Positions 10,960-22,275 of a DNA stretch of 64,000 nt are shown here, in pieces. The DNA comes from Taudactylus pleione (taxonomy: Eukaryota > Chordata > Amphibia > Anura > Myobatrachidae). The stretch lies in NCBI GenBank assembly GCA_031769625.1, contig JAUIMM010000483.1, positions 3,803,501-3,867,500 of the forward strand. Reading direction: 5' to 3'. The position numbers and the translations under genes are program-made. Below the pieces are notes generated by a model. That model was not told the DNA's origin and did not search any database. It worked only from the letters and a program-made list of their open reading frames with translations. Within the stretch, counting starts at the first letter, position 1, and each line of letters begins with the position of its first letter.

Positions 10960-11481
10960 TAAGCCCTCACACTTTCACTATTGTTAAAATATTTGACAAG
11001 AAATGTTTATTACCTTCCCATGCTATATATTATTATATATGGAGTATTCAGTTCACAGTTTATTCTTAGCCGTGCCAGAGCCAGCTCAGCGTCTAATTGT
11101 TATTTTGGGTCGACCTGCAAGTTATACCTATGTGCCTACTCCCTGGCACAGTTCTGTGCACGCACACCACAGAGATAAAACTCACAAGGAGTGTAGTAAT
11201 GGCCGCCTTACTATAAACCATAGGCGTGGAGATTCAGATGGGCAGGAAAATGGAACAGAGGTCATGTGGTTGCAGAAAGAGTGGAATTGCTCTGAAGGAG
11301 AATAAGAACAATAAATAACTAGACTCTAATTAGTCCAATACTATATAAAAAAGTGCATAATGATATATATGCCATATTTAAATGCATTATATGGGCAAAG
11401 CAGTCTTCAAATGAAGGTTGGTGTATACATCGTTATCCAATATTCTTTCTCTGTATATCTTACCTCAGAAGCCAACATATT
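10960..11481. other. Unassigned intergenic DNA
   Basis: No gene, repeat border or RNA structure recognised. AT-rich, with short open frames only. TGCTATATATTATTATATATGG near 11023 is simple AT-rich sequence. Confidence 0.5.
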
Positions 11482-12352
11482 GGGCCAAATTCAGTTATAG
11501 GCGAAAATATCGCCTAAAAACTTTTCGCCTAATTCATTTCCATGACGATTTCGCCTAAGCGGAAACTCGATGCATTGAATTTGGCAAAAAAGATTCTCCA
11601 ATGAACAGCAGGTGAAAAGAAGTGTAAAATCTTTATTTTGGGGTGCAAATATGGGGAAATGACTCAGAACCCTTGGGACAGCCCCCCAAAGGACAAATCT
11701 GCAAAAAAAACCACCAAAAAACCCTAACAACTAGGGGTGTGCACCGGCCACTTTTCGTGTTTTGGTTTTGGATCTGGATCTTTCTTTGTGTTTTGGATCT
11801 GGATTGGTTTTGCCAAAACCACCCTTCCGTGTTTTGGGTTCTGGGTTTTGTGTTTTGGATCTGTATTTTTTTGAAAAAAAGCATAAAAACAGCTAAAATC
11901 ACAGAATTTGTGGGTTTTTCTGATCCTATGCTATTATTAACCTCAATAACCTTAATTTCCACTCATTTCCAGTCTATTCTGAACACCTCACAATAGTGTT
12001 TTTATGTCCAAAAGGTTGCACCGAGGTAGCTGGATGACTATGCTAAGAGATACGAGTGAGCGGCACAAACACGTGGTCCATCTAGGAGTGGCACTGCAGT
12101 GGCAGACAGGATGGCAGTTTGAAAAACTAGGCCCCAAACTATACATAATTCAAAGAAAAAAAAGAAATGCAAGATGGAATTGTCCTTGGGCCCTCCCACC
12201 CACCCTTATGTTGTATAAACAGGACATGCACACTTTAACAAACCAAACATTTCAGCGCCAGGGTCTGCCACACGACTGTGGCTGAAATGATTGGTTCGTT
12301 TGGGCCCCCACAAAACAAGCTGGCAATTAATCTGTCCCTGCACAAACTGGCT

Positions 12353-12819
12353 CTACGGAGGCAAGATGTCGTCCTCATCCTCCTCATCCACCGATTCCTC
12401 ACCCTCTTCAGTGTTGTGTACATCCTCATCCTCACAGAGTATTAATTCGTCCCCGCTGGAATCCACAACCACAGGTCCCTCTGTACGTTCTGGAGGCTGG
12501 TCTCCCTGGAAGAGTTGATAATTCATTTTATGAACATCATCTTCTCCACATTTTGTGGAAGCAACCTCCTACACCTTTCGCTGACAAGGTTCCCGGCTGC
12601 ACTAAACACTCTTTCGGAGTACACACTGGAGGGGGGGCAACTCAGGTAAAATAGAGCCAGTTTGTACAGGGACCTCCAAATTGCTTCTTTTTCCTGCCAG
12701 TACAGGTACGGACTGTCTGACATGCCTACTTGGATGCTGTCACCGATGTAATCCTTTAACAGACAGACGCACGCTTGTCGCTGCTGCTTTGAGGATGCAA
12801 GTGCGGCTACAGCCCACAC
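12353..12819 (-). pseudogene. hAT transposase C-terminal (dimerisation) remnant
   Basis: Minus-strand frame 12523-12819 contains YLYWQEKEAIWRSLYKLA and then SSVYSERVFSAAGN...LVSERCRRLLPQNVEKMMF, the conserved C-terminal hAT dimerisation region. Just after, the frame is broken by what looks like a one-base loss in an A run near 12523. In the shifted frame an acidic tail follows (SVDEEDEDDILPP) to a stop at 12353-12355. Upstream the frame runs directly into the 139-bp repeat. hAT transposases join DNA ends as part of cut-and-paste transposition; this copy lacks the catalytic core and is inactive. Confidence 0.85.
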
Positions 12820-13998
12820 AATTCACAAAGACAGAAAAAAAAAGAAGAATATTTTTATTGTTTGTGGAGCGCACTTTGAGGGTTACACCACCCTTTAACA
12901 GACAGACGCACGCTTGTCGCTGCTGCTTTGAGGATGCAAGTGCGGCTACAGCCCACACAATTCACAAAGACAGAAAAAAGAAGAAGAATATTTTTATTGT
13001 TTGTGTAGCACACTTTGAGGGTGTCACCACCCTTTAACAGACAGACGCACGCTTGTCGCTGCTGCTTTGAGGATGCAAGTGCGGCTACATCGCACACAAG
13101 TCACAAACACATTAAAAAAATAGTTTTTTATTTTTTGGAGCACTTTGAGAGTTACACCACCCTTTAACAGACAGACGCACGCTTGTCGCTGCTGCTTTGA
13201 GGATGCAAGTGCGGCTATAGCCCACACAATTCACAAAGACAGAAAAAAAAAGAACAATATTTTTATTGTTTGTGTAGCACACTTTGAGGGTGTCACCACC
13301 CTTTAACAGACAGACGCACGCTTGTCGCTGCTGCTTTGAGGACAGTATCATATGCAGTGACAGTAGACTTGTCAGAAATTGTTGGCACGTCCTTCAGTCC
13401 GGACCAGATGTCCAAACCAGCCCTTGACTTAAGACACAGGCGCACGCTTGGCGCTGCTACTATGTTGATGCACGTGCGGCTACATCGCACACAAGTCACA
13501 AACACATTAAAAAAATAGTTTATTATTTTTTGGAGCACTTTGAGGGTTACACCACCCTTTAACAGACAGACGTTCGCTTGTTGCTGCTGCTTTGAGGATG
13601 CAAGTGCGGCTACAGTCCACACAATTCACAAAGACAGAAAAAAGAACAATATTTTTATTGTTTGTGTAGCACACTTTGAGGGTGTCACCACCCTTTAACA
13701 TACAGACGCACGCTTGTCGCTGCTGCTTTAAGGATGCAGGTGCGGCTACAGCCCACACATTTCACAAAGACAGAAAAAAAAAGAAGAATATTTTTATTGT
13801 TTGTGGAGCGCACTTTGAGGGTGTCACCACCCTTTAACAGACAGACGCACGCTTGTCGCTGCTGCTTTGAGGATGTAAGTGCGGCTACAGCCCACACAAT
13901 TCACAAAGACAGAAAAAAGAAGAAGAATATTTTTATTGTTTGTGTAGCACACTTTGAGGGTGTCACCACCCTTTAACAGACAGACGCACGCTTGTCGC
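12752..13998. repeat. 139-bp internal minisatellite of the hAT element
   Basis: About nine copies with the unit CCTTTAACAGACAGACGCAC, GCTTGTCGCTGCTGCTTTGA, GGATGCAAGTGCGGCTAC, then an A-rich and a TTTTTATTGTTTG stretch. Spacing is 139, 139, then 130 bp and so on. Read on the minus strand each unit gives the same peptide (ASSKQQRQACVCLLKGG), because the unit includes the piece of transposase frame that flanks the C-terminal remnant. One copy near 13340-13440 is disrupted by foreign sequence. Confidence 0.9.
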
Positions 13999-14347
13999 TG
14001 CTGCTTTGAGGATGCAGGTGGAATCTAGACGGGATTTGGAACCGGGAACACACTACCTCCATCAATTGTCTAAATCCCACTGCACTAATGGCGGATACCG
14101 GACGCACGTCTAACACCAACATAGCAGTCAAGGCCTCAGTTATACGTTTTGCTTCAGGATGACTGCTGTCGTACTTCATCCTCATCGCTAGGGACTGTTG
14201 GAGGGTCAATTGTTTAGTAAAAGTAGTGATGTTCCTACTTCCTCTCTGGGATGATGAACAACTCCCAGCAGCAGCAACAGCACTAGGAGGAAGTGGTTCT
14301 TGATCTTTCCCTATGTTATTTTTATCGGAGAAAGTTTGGTCCTCCAT
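13973..14347 (-). pseudogene. hAT transposase N-terminal remnant
   Basis: Minus-strand frame with QLTLQQSLAMRMKYDSSHPEA, AKRITEALTAMLVLDVRPVS and GFRQLMEVVCSRFQIPSR. This matches the region before the catalytic core in ZBED/hAT transposases (the 'ITEA...D..P.S.V...GF..L' pattern). No BED zinc finger is visible upstream. The 3' end of the frame runs into the 139-bp repeat, marking the deletion/amplification junction. The ATG at 14345-14347 may not be the original start. Confidence 0.8.
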
Positions 14348-14444
14348 TTATGTTATATTGATATATACGTGCGGCTAAAGCGCACACAAACACAGAAAAT
14401 ATTTTTTTATTTTTGCTGGAGAGTAGTGCACTTTGTGGGTTACA

Positions 14445-15835
14445 CCACCCTTTAAGAAATGAGCCAGCCGGCTCTTTACTTATGGGACACAGGCGCACGC
14501 TTGGCGCTGCTCCTTTGTTGATGCACGTGCAGCCACAGTGCACACAAGTCACAAACACAGAAAATATATTTTTTTTTTGGTTTGGAGTGTACTTTGGGGG
14601 TTACAGCACCCTTTAACGGTCAAGCCAGCCGGCCCTTTACTTATGACACAGGCGCACGCTTGGCACTACTTTGTTGATGCACGTGCGGCTACTGCGCACA
14701 CAATTCACAAACACAGAAAATATATTTTTTTTTGGTTTGGGCTGGAGTGTACTTTGGGGGTTACAGCACCCTTTAACGGTCAAGCCAGCCGGCCCTTTAC
14801 TTATGACACAGGAGCACGCTTGGCACTACTTTGTTGATGCACGTGCGGCTACTGCGCACACAATTCACAAACACAGAAAATAATTTTTTTTTTGGTTTGG
14901 ACTGGAGTGTACTTTGGGGGTTACAGCACCCTTTAACTGTCAAGCCAGCCGGCCCTTTACTTATGACACAGGAGCATGCTTGGCACTATTTTGTTGATGC
15001 ACGTGCGGCTACTGCGCACACAATTCACAAACACAGAAAATAATTTTTTTTTTGGTTTGGACTGGAGTGTACTTTGGGGGTTACAGCACCCTTTAACGGT
15101 CAAGCCAGCCGGCCCTTTACTTATGACACAGGCGCACGCTTGGCACTACTTTGTTGATGCACGTGCGGCTACTGCGCACACAATTCACAAACACAGAAAA
15201 TATTTTTTTTTTTGGTTTAGACTGGAGTGTACTTTGGGGGTTACAGCACCCTTTAACGGTCAAACCAGCTGGCTCTTTACTTATGACACAGGCGCAGGCT
15301 TGGCACTACTTTGTTGATGCACGTGCAGCTACTGCGCACACAATTCACAAACACAGAAAATATATATTTTTTTGGTTTGGAGTGTACTTTGGGGGTTACA
15401 GCACCCTTTAATGGTCAAGCCAGCCGGCCCTTTACTTATGACACAGGCGCACGCTTGGCACTACTTTGTTGATGCACGTGCGGCTACTGCGCACACAATT
15501 CACAAACACAGAAAATAATTTTTTTTTTGGTTTGGACTGGAGTGTACTTTGGGGGTTACAGCACCCTTTAACGGTCAAGCCAGCCGGCCCTTTACTTATG
15601 ACACAGGCGCACGCTTGGCACTACTTTGTTGATGCACGTGCGGCTACTGCGCACACAATTCACAAACACAGAAAATATATATTTTTTTGGTTTGGACTGG
15701 AGTGTACTTTGGGGGTTACAGCACCCTTTAACGGTCAAGCCAGCCGGCCCTTTACTTATGACACAGGCGCACGCTTGGCACTACTTTGTTGATGCACGTG
15801 CGGCTTCTGCGCACACAATTCACAAACACACAAAA
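14445..15835. repeat. 160-bp internal minisatellite of the hAT element
   Basis: About nine units with a 160-bp period carrying CAAGCCAGCCGGCCCTTTAC, GACACAGGCGCACGCTTGGC, TTGTTGATGCACGTGCGGC, CACACAATTCACAAACACAG, a T run, then GGAGTGTACTTTGGGGGTTA. The unit is a diverged relative of the 139-bp unit (both hold GCGCACGCTTG, GATGCA.GTGCGGCTA and CACAAACACAG), so both arrays descend from one ancestral repeat. Neighbouring copies share single changes (GGAGCACGC), showing recent local expansion. Confidence 0.92.
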
Positions 15836-15889
15836 AATATTATTTTTTTAGCACTTGGGGGGAGCACCCCTGATGGACAGAGCACCCCC

Positions 15890-16145
15890 TGGACAACACT
15901 ACAGCACCCCTTTAGGACTGGGACACTGCACAGGACTTTGGAGTGGACACAGCCCCTATGGAGAACTGACTGCACAACACAGTCCAGCCAGCCCCTATGG
16001 ACTTTGAAGTAGTGGACACAGCCCCTATTAACAACAGCAGCACAGCACAACACAGCCAGCCCCTATGGACTTTGAAGTAGTGGACAACAGCAGCACAGCA
16101 CAGCACAACACTACTCTGCACTACACTACACTACACTACACAGCC
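15890..16145. repeat. Short degenerate repeats near the hAT end
   Basis: Repeated AGCCCCTATGGACTTTGAAG / GTAGTGGACA segments and runs of CACAGCACAACAC and ACTACACTACACTAC. They extend the simple-repeat interior of the hAT element; not coding. Confidence 0.7.
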
Positions 16146-16966
16146 CAGCCAGCCCTAACTCCCACCCTCCCTCTTCACTGTCCACAGCCGAGTGAGAAAA
16201 TGGCGCCGACGCGGGTACCTTATATAGGATCCAAAACCCGCGAGACTCGGAAGGCGGGATGATGACGTTTTGCCTCGATTTCAGATCCGAGTCAGGCGGG
16301 AAAAGTCGAGCCTGACTCGGATCGGCCTCGGATCGGGGGGGCTCGGGGGGGTTCGGATTTCAGAAATCCGATCCCGCTCACCCGTACTAACAACACCCCA
16401 AAAAAGACGTCATTTTTGTGGTGAAAATGTAAAAAGTGGGGGGACAAGCATAAAAACTAGGGAAATAGGCTTCCTGGGGGTCCCCAAGTATGGGTCAGGT
16501 GTTTTTGGGATTGCAGGTGCACGCAGCAGGTCGATATTTCAAGTTTTTTAAAAGTTCACTTTAGAGACATACAAAAATGCTAGCGCCCATTTTCAAGTAC
16601 CCCAAATTTCACTGGACTACTTATTTTCACCAAAAAATACTGCTTAATACTATTCTTCACCACTTTTACAAAGACGCTAATAGCAAGCAATTTACACAAC
16701 TTAAGTACCCCAAATAGTCTTATTAGGGCTATTAGTACATATCTATATTGATTTCCTATGTTAGAGCATCTTTTTCTGGGGTACAGACTGATTTCCCCAA
16801 TTCTTTAAGTACTTTTCGCCTGTTCCGCATTCACCTGTTTTGCAATTGAATTAGGCGAAAAGCGGAGACGCGCACGGAATGAATTTAGCTTTGAAACAGG
16901 CGAATGAGGTGGAAAGTCGGACAGGCGAAAACTTTTTGATTTTTCGCTTCTAATTGAATACGGGTC

Positions 16967-17519
16967 ATTGTATCTGAATTGATAACTGTTTAAAATAAAT
17001 GGTGCCCCCAGTGGACATAACTTGGTACAGCACATAGTTGCCTTATCCAATTAAGAAGCATTTCCTAAACATGTGACTGCCCATGTTTGCTTCAGCAACA
17101 ATAGTCCCGTAAAGCAAATTCAGTATTTAGAACAAGTAAAGTCTCATTATGTGGTTCCCTTTAAATGTGGTATAAGTGTGAATAATTCATAATGTGCGCA
17201 GAAATTCCATTGCTTTAGTGTAAAGTCCCTACGGCACAGCACTTTCAACACCCTCCACAGCAACACACCAGGAGCAGAACATTGCGATCCGCAGGAAAAA
17301 TAAACAACGGGTCTGTCTCCAACAAATCCTGGAGAGGCGAGAATAGTTTTGACTAGAGAGGCAGACACAGGAAAGGGGGTTTAAAAAACAATTAACAATA
17401 GGCACAGGTTGAAAAGAATATTATATCATGCTATAGGACTGGGTGAAAATGTGAGAATAATAAAAACCTTTGGCTCTGGAAATGGATAATTTAACAGTTT
17501 CTTAGTTTAACGTGTTAAC
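16967..17519. other. Unassigned intergenic DNA
   Basis: No recognisable gene or repeat border. Contains a short open frame on the minus strand (17147-17368) with no resemblance to a known family. Confidence 0.5.
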
Positions 17520-17614
17520 TGCTAGAACAGGGGTCAGGGAACTTTCTTACCTTTTACCCCAAAATATATTTGGATACGCCGACGTTACCTCCTTGATTTG
17601 AAAGGAAGGAAATC

Positions 17615-17905
17615 ATATAGTGCCCCCATATAATGCCCCTGTAGTGGTGCCCCCGTAGTTATGCCCCCATATAGTGCCCCTGTAGTACAGCCCCCATATA
17701 ATACCCCTGTAGCAGTGCCCCCATATAGTGCCCCTGTAGTAGAGCTCCCATATAATGCCCCTGTAGTAGTGCTCCCATATAGTGCCCCTGTAGCAGTGCC
17801 CCCATATAGTGCCCCTGTAGTAGAGCCCCCATATAATGCCCCTGTAGCAGTGCCCCCATATAATGCCCCTTTAGTAGTGCCCCCATATAGTGACCCTGTA
17901 GTGCC
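17615..17905. repeat. 27-bp minisatellite inside hAT element
   Basis: About ten units of CCCCATATAGTGCCCCTGTAGTAGTG-type sequence. The period is a multiple of three, which keeps three frames open on the minus strand (peptide period GALLQGHYM); these are artefacts. Confidence 0.9.
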
Positions 17906-18178
17906 GCTTGTACAAAGAATAAAAAAGAAAACACTTACCTTAATCCCCGCTCCTGCATCCGCCGCCATCCTGTCCGCCCGGCTGCTCCCATAGTGCACAT
18001 GGAGAGAGAGCTGGAAGCTGGAGTTCAGAAGAGAACTCCAGCCTCCGGCTAACGCGGCGCTGCAGGGAAGGAGCCGGGCGCCCGCTGGTAATAACATCTC
18101 AGCGGGCGTCCAGCTTAGAGCCTCCCTGCAGCGCCGGGCTGGAGGTCACTGGCGCCACACCCGGCGCCAGTGACCTCC

Positions 18179-18260
18179 ATTCCTGGGGGTAATGGACGGA
18201 CAGCCGGGCATGCAATGATCAATATGCATGCCCGGCTGTCCGTCCATTACCCCCAGGAAT
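18179..18260. repeat. Perfect 36-bp inverted repeat, 10-base loop
   Basis: Left arm 18179-18214 starts ATTCCTGGGGGTAATGG; right arm 18225-18260 ends CCATTACCCCCAGGAAT. No mismatches. GC-rich stem containing GGGCATGC. A second inverted pair (GGAGGTCACTGGCGCC ... GGCGCCAGTGACCTCC) precedes it at about 18143-18178. Confidence 0.95.
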
Positions 18261-18362
18261 TTCATTTTTACCCCATTTGGGGTAATTTACCCATTCCCCG
18301 ACCAGTGTGCTAGAAGATCAGGACAAAAGGGATTTAGGGCCTTTTTCAGATTTGGGAATAGA

Positions 18363-18860
18363 GGGCCTGATTCAGCGAGGAACGCAAAGGAGAGAACGCA
18401 CGCACTTGGCCGATGTTTTTGATCTGCGTATGCATCGCACTGCGTGTGTGCGAACTAGCCAGTGCGATCGAGTTACGGTACGTAGACTAGGCCCTTCCGA
18501 TATTGATTGCCAGGAAGCGCCGTTTGTGGGTGATGACGGGTGTGATCAGGCGAACGCAGGCGTTATAACGCCGTTATAGGGGCGTGTATAATTGGATACG
18601 CAGCCATACCGTAAGCTGTACACAGGAAGCGGACAAAATCCTACGGCAGGTCAGGTCAACCACTATTGTGCGTATGAGTCCGATGGTTCTCGATGTTACT
18701 GATGTTTACGCTATCTTCTGTACTGATCAGGCTGTGAGTAAAGGGAGATGGGCGGCTTTATATGTGCTGCGGTCTCCGTGCGGGTGCATTTATTAGCATA
18801 TTCTCGCAGCGGCCGGGTGCGTGCGTCTGCTAGCGTGCGTCCCTTGCTGAATCAGGTCAC
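18363..18860. mobile_element. Harbinger-like MITE, subfamily C
   Basis: Left end GGGCCTGATTCAGCGAGG, right end CCCTTGCTGAATCAGGTCAC, flanked by AGA on each side (18360-18362, 18861-18863). Contains GTGTGTGCGAACTAGCCAGTG and TTGATTGCCAGGAAGCGCCG, shared with 29429-29953 and 34641-35139. Confidence 0.75.
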
Positions 18861-19112
18861 AGAGCAAGCTAGAACAAGTAACTGATCATCTTGGTAACAC
18901 CATGCTGCACTGCAGGTGGGGCAGATATAAAACGTGAGAGAGAGAATTAGATTTGGGAGGAGTGTGTCCAAACTCAGATCTAAATTGCAGAGTAAAACTA
19001 AAGCTGTCCAGCATTTGTGGGCTACATGCAAAAACAAACAATATTTACCCTACATGCATAAACAATGTACTGTGTGTATTTGCACCCCTTGCTTACTTGA
19101 TGTATCTTACTC

Positions 19113-19860
19113 TGAGCGCTCGCAACCGGGTCGATGGTGGCCCAGAGCGCATGCGCACGACGGAGCCGGCTCCGTTGGGGCGGATGCGCGAGACCCGGAT
19201 AGCGATTGCAATCCGTCGCTCCGGGTCTCGCACCAAAAGGGGCGTGCTGTCGATGTTGAGTGACAGCATGCCCCCTTTAGTGGGCGGGCCGGGGGGGTGG
19301 CTGTCCCATGAGAACGCCTCCGTTTGGAGGCGGCCCCACTGACATCACAAGTGATGCCAGTGGGTGAGCTTTCGGCTCTGTTTGAGCCAAAAGCTTTCTG
19401 GGGCTTGCGGCCACGAGACCCTACCACAAGGGTCTCGTCGCAAGCCTGATGGTCGCGATGGTCTTGACCACAGTGCATGCGCACGACGGAGCCGGCACTG
19501 TCGTGCGCATGCGCGAGACCCGGCTAGCGATGGGCACTCTGTCGCTCCGGGTCTCACACCAAAGGGGGTCCTTCCCATGAGAACGCCTGCCTTTTGGGGG
19601 CGGCCCCACTGACATCACAAGTGATGTCAGTGGAGAGCTTCCGGCTCTGTTAGAGCCGAAAGCTCTCTAGGACTTGTGATGGGCGAGACCCTACCACAGG
19701 GGTCTCTTCGCAAGCCCGATGGTCGCGATGGTCTTGACCATCATCGTGGCCGCTCGCATTAGCTGTGGGTGGCCAAGAGGCCGCTCCAAAAAAAAAAAAA
19801 AAGCCCGGCCCTGATTCAGAGCGAGCACTCTGTCAGAGCGAGCGGCTCTGTATCAGGCCC
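19113..19860. mobile_element. Harbinger-like MITE, GC-rich subfamily, 5' truncated, internally duplicated
   Basis: The right end GGCTCTGTATCAGGCCC is followed by TAA. The left end lacks the first ~35 bp seen in the copy at 61421 and begins in TGAGCGCTCGCAACCGGGTC. The interior block GCGCATGCGCACGACGGAGC ... CCCACTGACATCACAAGTGATG appears twice (about 19147-19380 and 19485-19640), a tandem duplication not seen in sister copies. An A run (19789-19802) precedes the right end. Confidence 0.75.
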
Positions 19861-19959
19861 TAAATGCAGAGTAAGCGGCTAAATTCTTCCTTCCTTTCAC
19901 CATAACTTGGGGCCAATCAGAACCCCAGAACAGAGACAGACCCCCTTGCAATATTTACA

Positions 19960-20003
19960 CTGCAGCTGAGTAGCTGAATACACAGAGACAGTCCCTGGCA
20001 ATT
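19960..20003. repeat. Isolated 39-bp satellite unit left of mariner
   Basis: GCAGCTGAGTAGCTGAATACACAGAGACAGTCCCTGGCAATT matches the 39-bp unit of the array that resumes at 23171. The mariner element therefore sits inside the satellite, close to its left edge. Confidence 0.85.
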
Positions 20004-20062
20004 AGGGCTTATAGAAAAGTAATGAGACTGATGTTTTTATTCAGAATCAGATGACTCTACAG

Positions 20063-20230
20063 CAGTGGTTCTCAAACTCAAACCCAGCAGGTGCACAGGT
20101 GTATTCAGTACTCACTGACACATTTTAAGAGTTCCACATGTGGTTATAATTATTTCACTTTTGATTCTGTGAAGAGACCTGGAAAACATGCACTGTGTGG
20201 GGTCCTGAGGACCGAGTTTGAGAACCTGTG
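20063..20230. mobile_element. hAT MITE in the mariner 3' coding end
   Basis: Ends CAGTGGTTCTCAAACTC and GAGTTTGAGAACCTGTG; perfect 8-bp duplication CTCTACAG (20055-20062, 20231-20238). It interrupts the last codons of the transposase. The terminus resembles vertebrate Charlie-type hAT elements. Confidence 0.92.
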
Positions 20231-20357
20231 CTCTACAGGATCTGAACATTTTTCTTTTTCAAAGTAGCATCCTTCACATTCGATACATTGTTTGCAACGT
20301 TTCAACAACGATTCAAAGACGTGCAGTACTGTAGACTGTTTTGTGACATCACATTTA

Positions 20358-21223
20358 GAGGGGCATTCAATATGAAACGTTAACTTCACTGTCGAAGTTA
20401 ATGTTTCATATCAGAGTTTTTACCTGCATTAAAGTATCGGGCGCGCGCCCGCTTATCCCCGTATTCAATATAAAATTAACGAAAACGGGAGCCTCCGAAG
20501 TTGGATTTGCGTAAAGTTACAAATTTTTCCTTAAAAAAATTGTAGGACCCCCCTAAAGTTGTAAAAACATGGGGGATCACTATGAGTACCACCGTTTTAG
20601 CCTTTAAATGAAAGTCGGGGATTTAAATAGCCGCAGCAGGTGTTTTTTTCCCGACATTGAAGAAGTGATGCAGAAGAGCACTTAGGTTATTTTTCTTTGT
20701 TTTTGTAAGTGGTCCCATCAAATTTGGGGTACATGAAAATGGGTACTAGCATATTTTGATGTCCCTAAAGTAAGTTTTTAAAAATTCTGCATTTGTGCAC
20801 CTGCCGCTATAATTCTATTCTAGAAAACACCTGCCGCATACTTGCAGAATAGCCCTGAACCTATTTCCCTATTGTTAATCATTTTTTTCCCATTTTTTTT
20901 TTTCACCCCAATTTTTTAATTAATTTTTTGGGGTGTCCCTATTTTTTTTTTAAACTTTTTTTGACACAGTTCTTTTTTAAATGTCATTGCCAGGGGTGCA
21001 GGCTATTTTTTTTAAGCCTGCACCCCTAAACCCCAATTCTGCACTTTTTTTCGACACCTATTCAATGGTGAAAAGTTATCACCGTTTTTTATCAAAGACT
21101 TTTCAAAACTGCGATAAGTCTTTGAAATTGAATACGGCGTAAAACTAAAACCTGCGATAATGACATCATAAGTGCGATATTAACGCAAAAACGATGTTAT
21201 CGCTCCCATATTGAATACCCCTA
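20358..21223. mobile_element. 'TATTCAATT' Harbinger-like MITE in mariner
   Basis: Left GAGGGGCATTCAATATG, right CATATTGAATACCCCTA, flanked by TTA on both sides (20355-20357, 21224-21226). The interior has T-rich blocks and a GTTTTTAAAAATTCTGC segment shared with 22276-23104. It splits the mariner C-terminal coding region. Confidence 0.88.
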
Positions 21224-22275
21224 TTAGTGTTGCAGCTGTGGTATTTCTCTGTTGAGAACTTCTTTCCACACAGTTGTTTTTTCATGAGTTGGGACTGCCC
21301 AGAAATCACAGGGCGCTAAGTCTGGGCTATATGGAGGGTGTTCCACTGCTGTCCCATTCATTTCAGTCAGTGCTTCCAATGCAACAGCACCAACATGTGG
21401 TCGGGAGTTGTCTTGGAGCAAAAACCACTGTTTCTTCAGCAAATGTGGTCTTTTATTCCTCATGGCTCCACGCAAATGGGTTTTCAGGACGTTTGCCTAG
21501 TAGTCACACAACAACCAGCTGTAGGATCATACCGTGCGCATCAAAGAACAGCATAAGTATCACTTTACATGCTGAAGGAATCACACGGAAGGATTTGGGT
21601 GGAGGCGAATTTGCATGTTTCCATACACTGGACTGTTGTTTGGATTCCGGTTCATAATGATGAATCCACAAATCGTCACACGCCACAATCGATGTCAGGA
21701 AATCGGGTATCCTCTCCGACATTTGAGCGGTGTTCTTGCACAATTCAACTCGTCATCACATCTGCTCTTCTGTGAGATTTCTGGGTATACACCCAGCACA
21801 TACATGATGCATTTTCAGTTCCTTTGTCACAATATGCTGAACCCGATGGAGTGAGATGCCGAGTGAAGCTGAAAGTTCGCCTAAGGTTACCCTTCTGCCA
21901 TTTTGCAACATCTCCGTAGCTTTGGCAATGTTGACATCTGTAACCGCGGTGGATGGTCTCCCAGAACGCGCTTCATCAGTCACTTGCGTATTACAATCTT
22001 TGAAGTGCTTCCACCACCGAAATCCTGCAGCACTGATAATTGTTTCTCCGCCGTATGCTACCGTAACATATCATGAGTTTCATTTCTCCTTTTTCCAAGT
22101 TTAACACAAAATTCAATGACACATCTCTGACGTAATCTCACAGACACGTCTTCCTCATCTGCCATGACGAAATGTACGAAGAGCTTCCACTCGCTGTGAC
22201 CAAACAAAGAAGACTATGGCAGTCCAACCGCAGGTTCAGACACATCGATGTAAGAGCTTCACAATAACCAGCATA

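Larger units (their letters stand above)
11732..16386 (-). mobile_element. ZBED-like hAT transposon remnant, 4.66 kb
   Basis: Ends TAGGGGTGTGCACCGG and GATCCCGCTCACCCGTA are imperfect inverted repeats (TA.GGGTG.GC). A perfect 8-bp duplication CTAACAAC flanks it (11724-11731, 16387-16394). Near both ends are alternating GGATCTGGATC / CGGATCGG motifs. On the minus strand two remnants of a hAT transposase remain (13973-14347 and 12353-12819), separated and followed by large internal minisatellites that replaced the central catalytic region. It could move only with help from another copy. Confidence 0.9.
11482..16966. mobile_element. 'TATTCAATT' MITE host, split by a 4.66-kb hAT element
   Basis: Left end GGGCCAAATTCAGTTATAGG and right end CTAATTGAATACGGGTC, flanked by ATT on both sides (11479-11481, 16967-16969). 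Subterminal GGCGAAAA blocks occur in both halves. The element's own sequence is 11482-11731 plus 16395-16966; the middle is the hAT copy with its duplication. Relatives with the same 'attgaatac' end lie at 20358-21223 and 22276-23104. Confidence 0.75.
17528..18307. mobile_element. hAT element with 27-bp internal repeats and perfect palindrome
   Basis: Starts CAGGGGTCAGGGAAC and ends GGTAATTTACCCATTCCCCGACCAGTG (CAnnGGTCnGGGAA in the inverted sense). A perfect 8-bp duplication TGCTAGAA flanks it (17520-17527, 18308-18315). Positions 17615-17905 are a 27-bp tandem repeat (GCCCCCATATAGTGCCCCTG). 18179-18260 is a 36-bp perfect inverted repeat. No transposase. Confidence 0.88.
20037..22165 (-). 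pseudogene. mariner-family transposase, interrupted
   Basis: Begins with ATG at 22163-22165 (MADEEDVSVRLRQRCVIEFC). A helix-turn-helix part includes DEARSGRPSTAVTDVNIAKA and LGISLHRVQHIVTKELKMHH (about 21756-21983). A catalytic segment has IVACDDLWIHHYEPESK (first aspartate; 21504-21743). The C-terminal segment carries LLQDNSRPHVGAVALEAL and HPPYSPDLAPCDFW, the mariner hallmark (21224-21475). After the MITE insertion the frame continues as HVFESLLKRCKQCIECEGCY and stops at 20037-20039. At least one in-frame stop (near 22095) and frameshifts make it inactive. Mariner transposase cuts and pastes DNA at TA sites. Confidence 0.93.

Noticed and set aside
17585..18097. 170-codon minus-strand frame with GALYGG repeats
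   Set aside because: Produced by the 27-bp minisatellite inside a hAT element.
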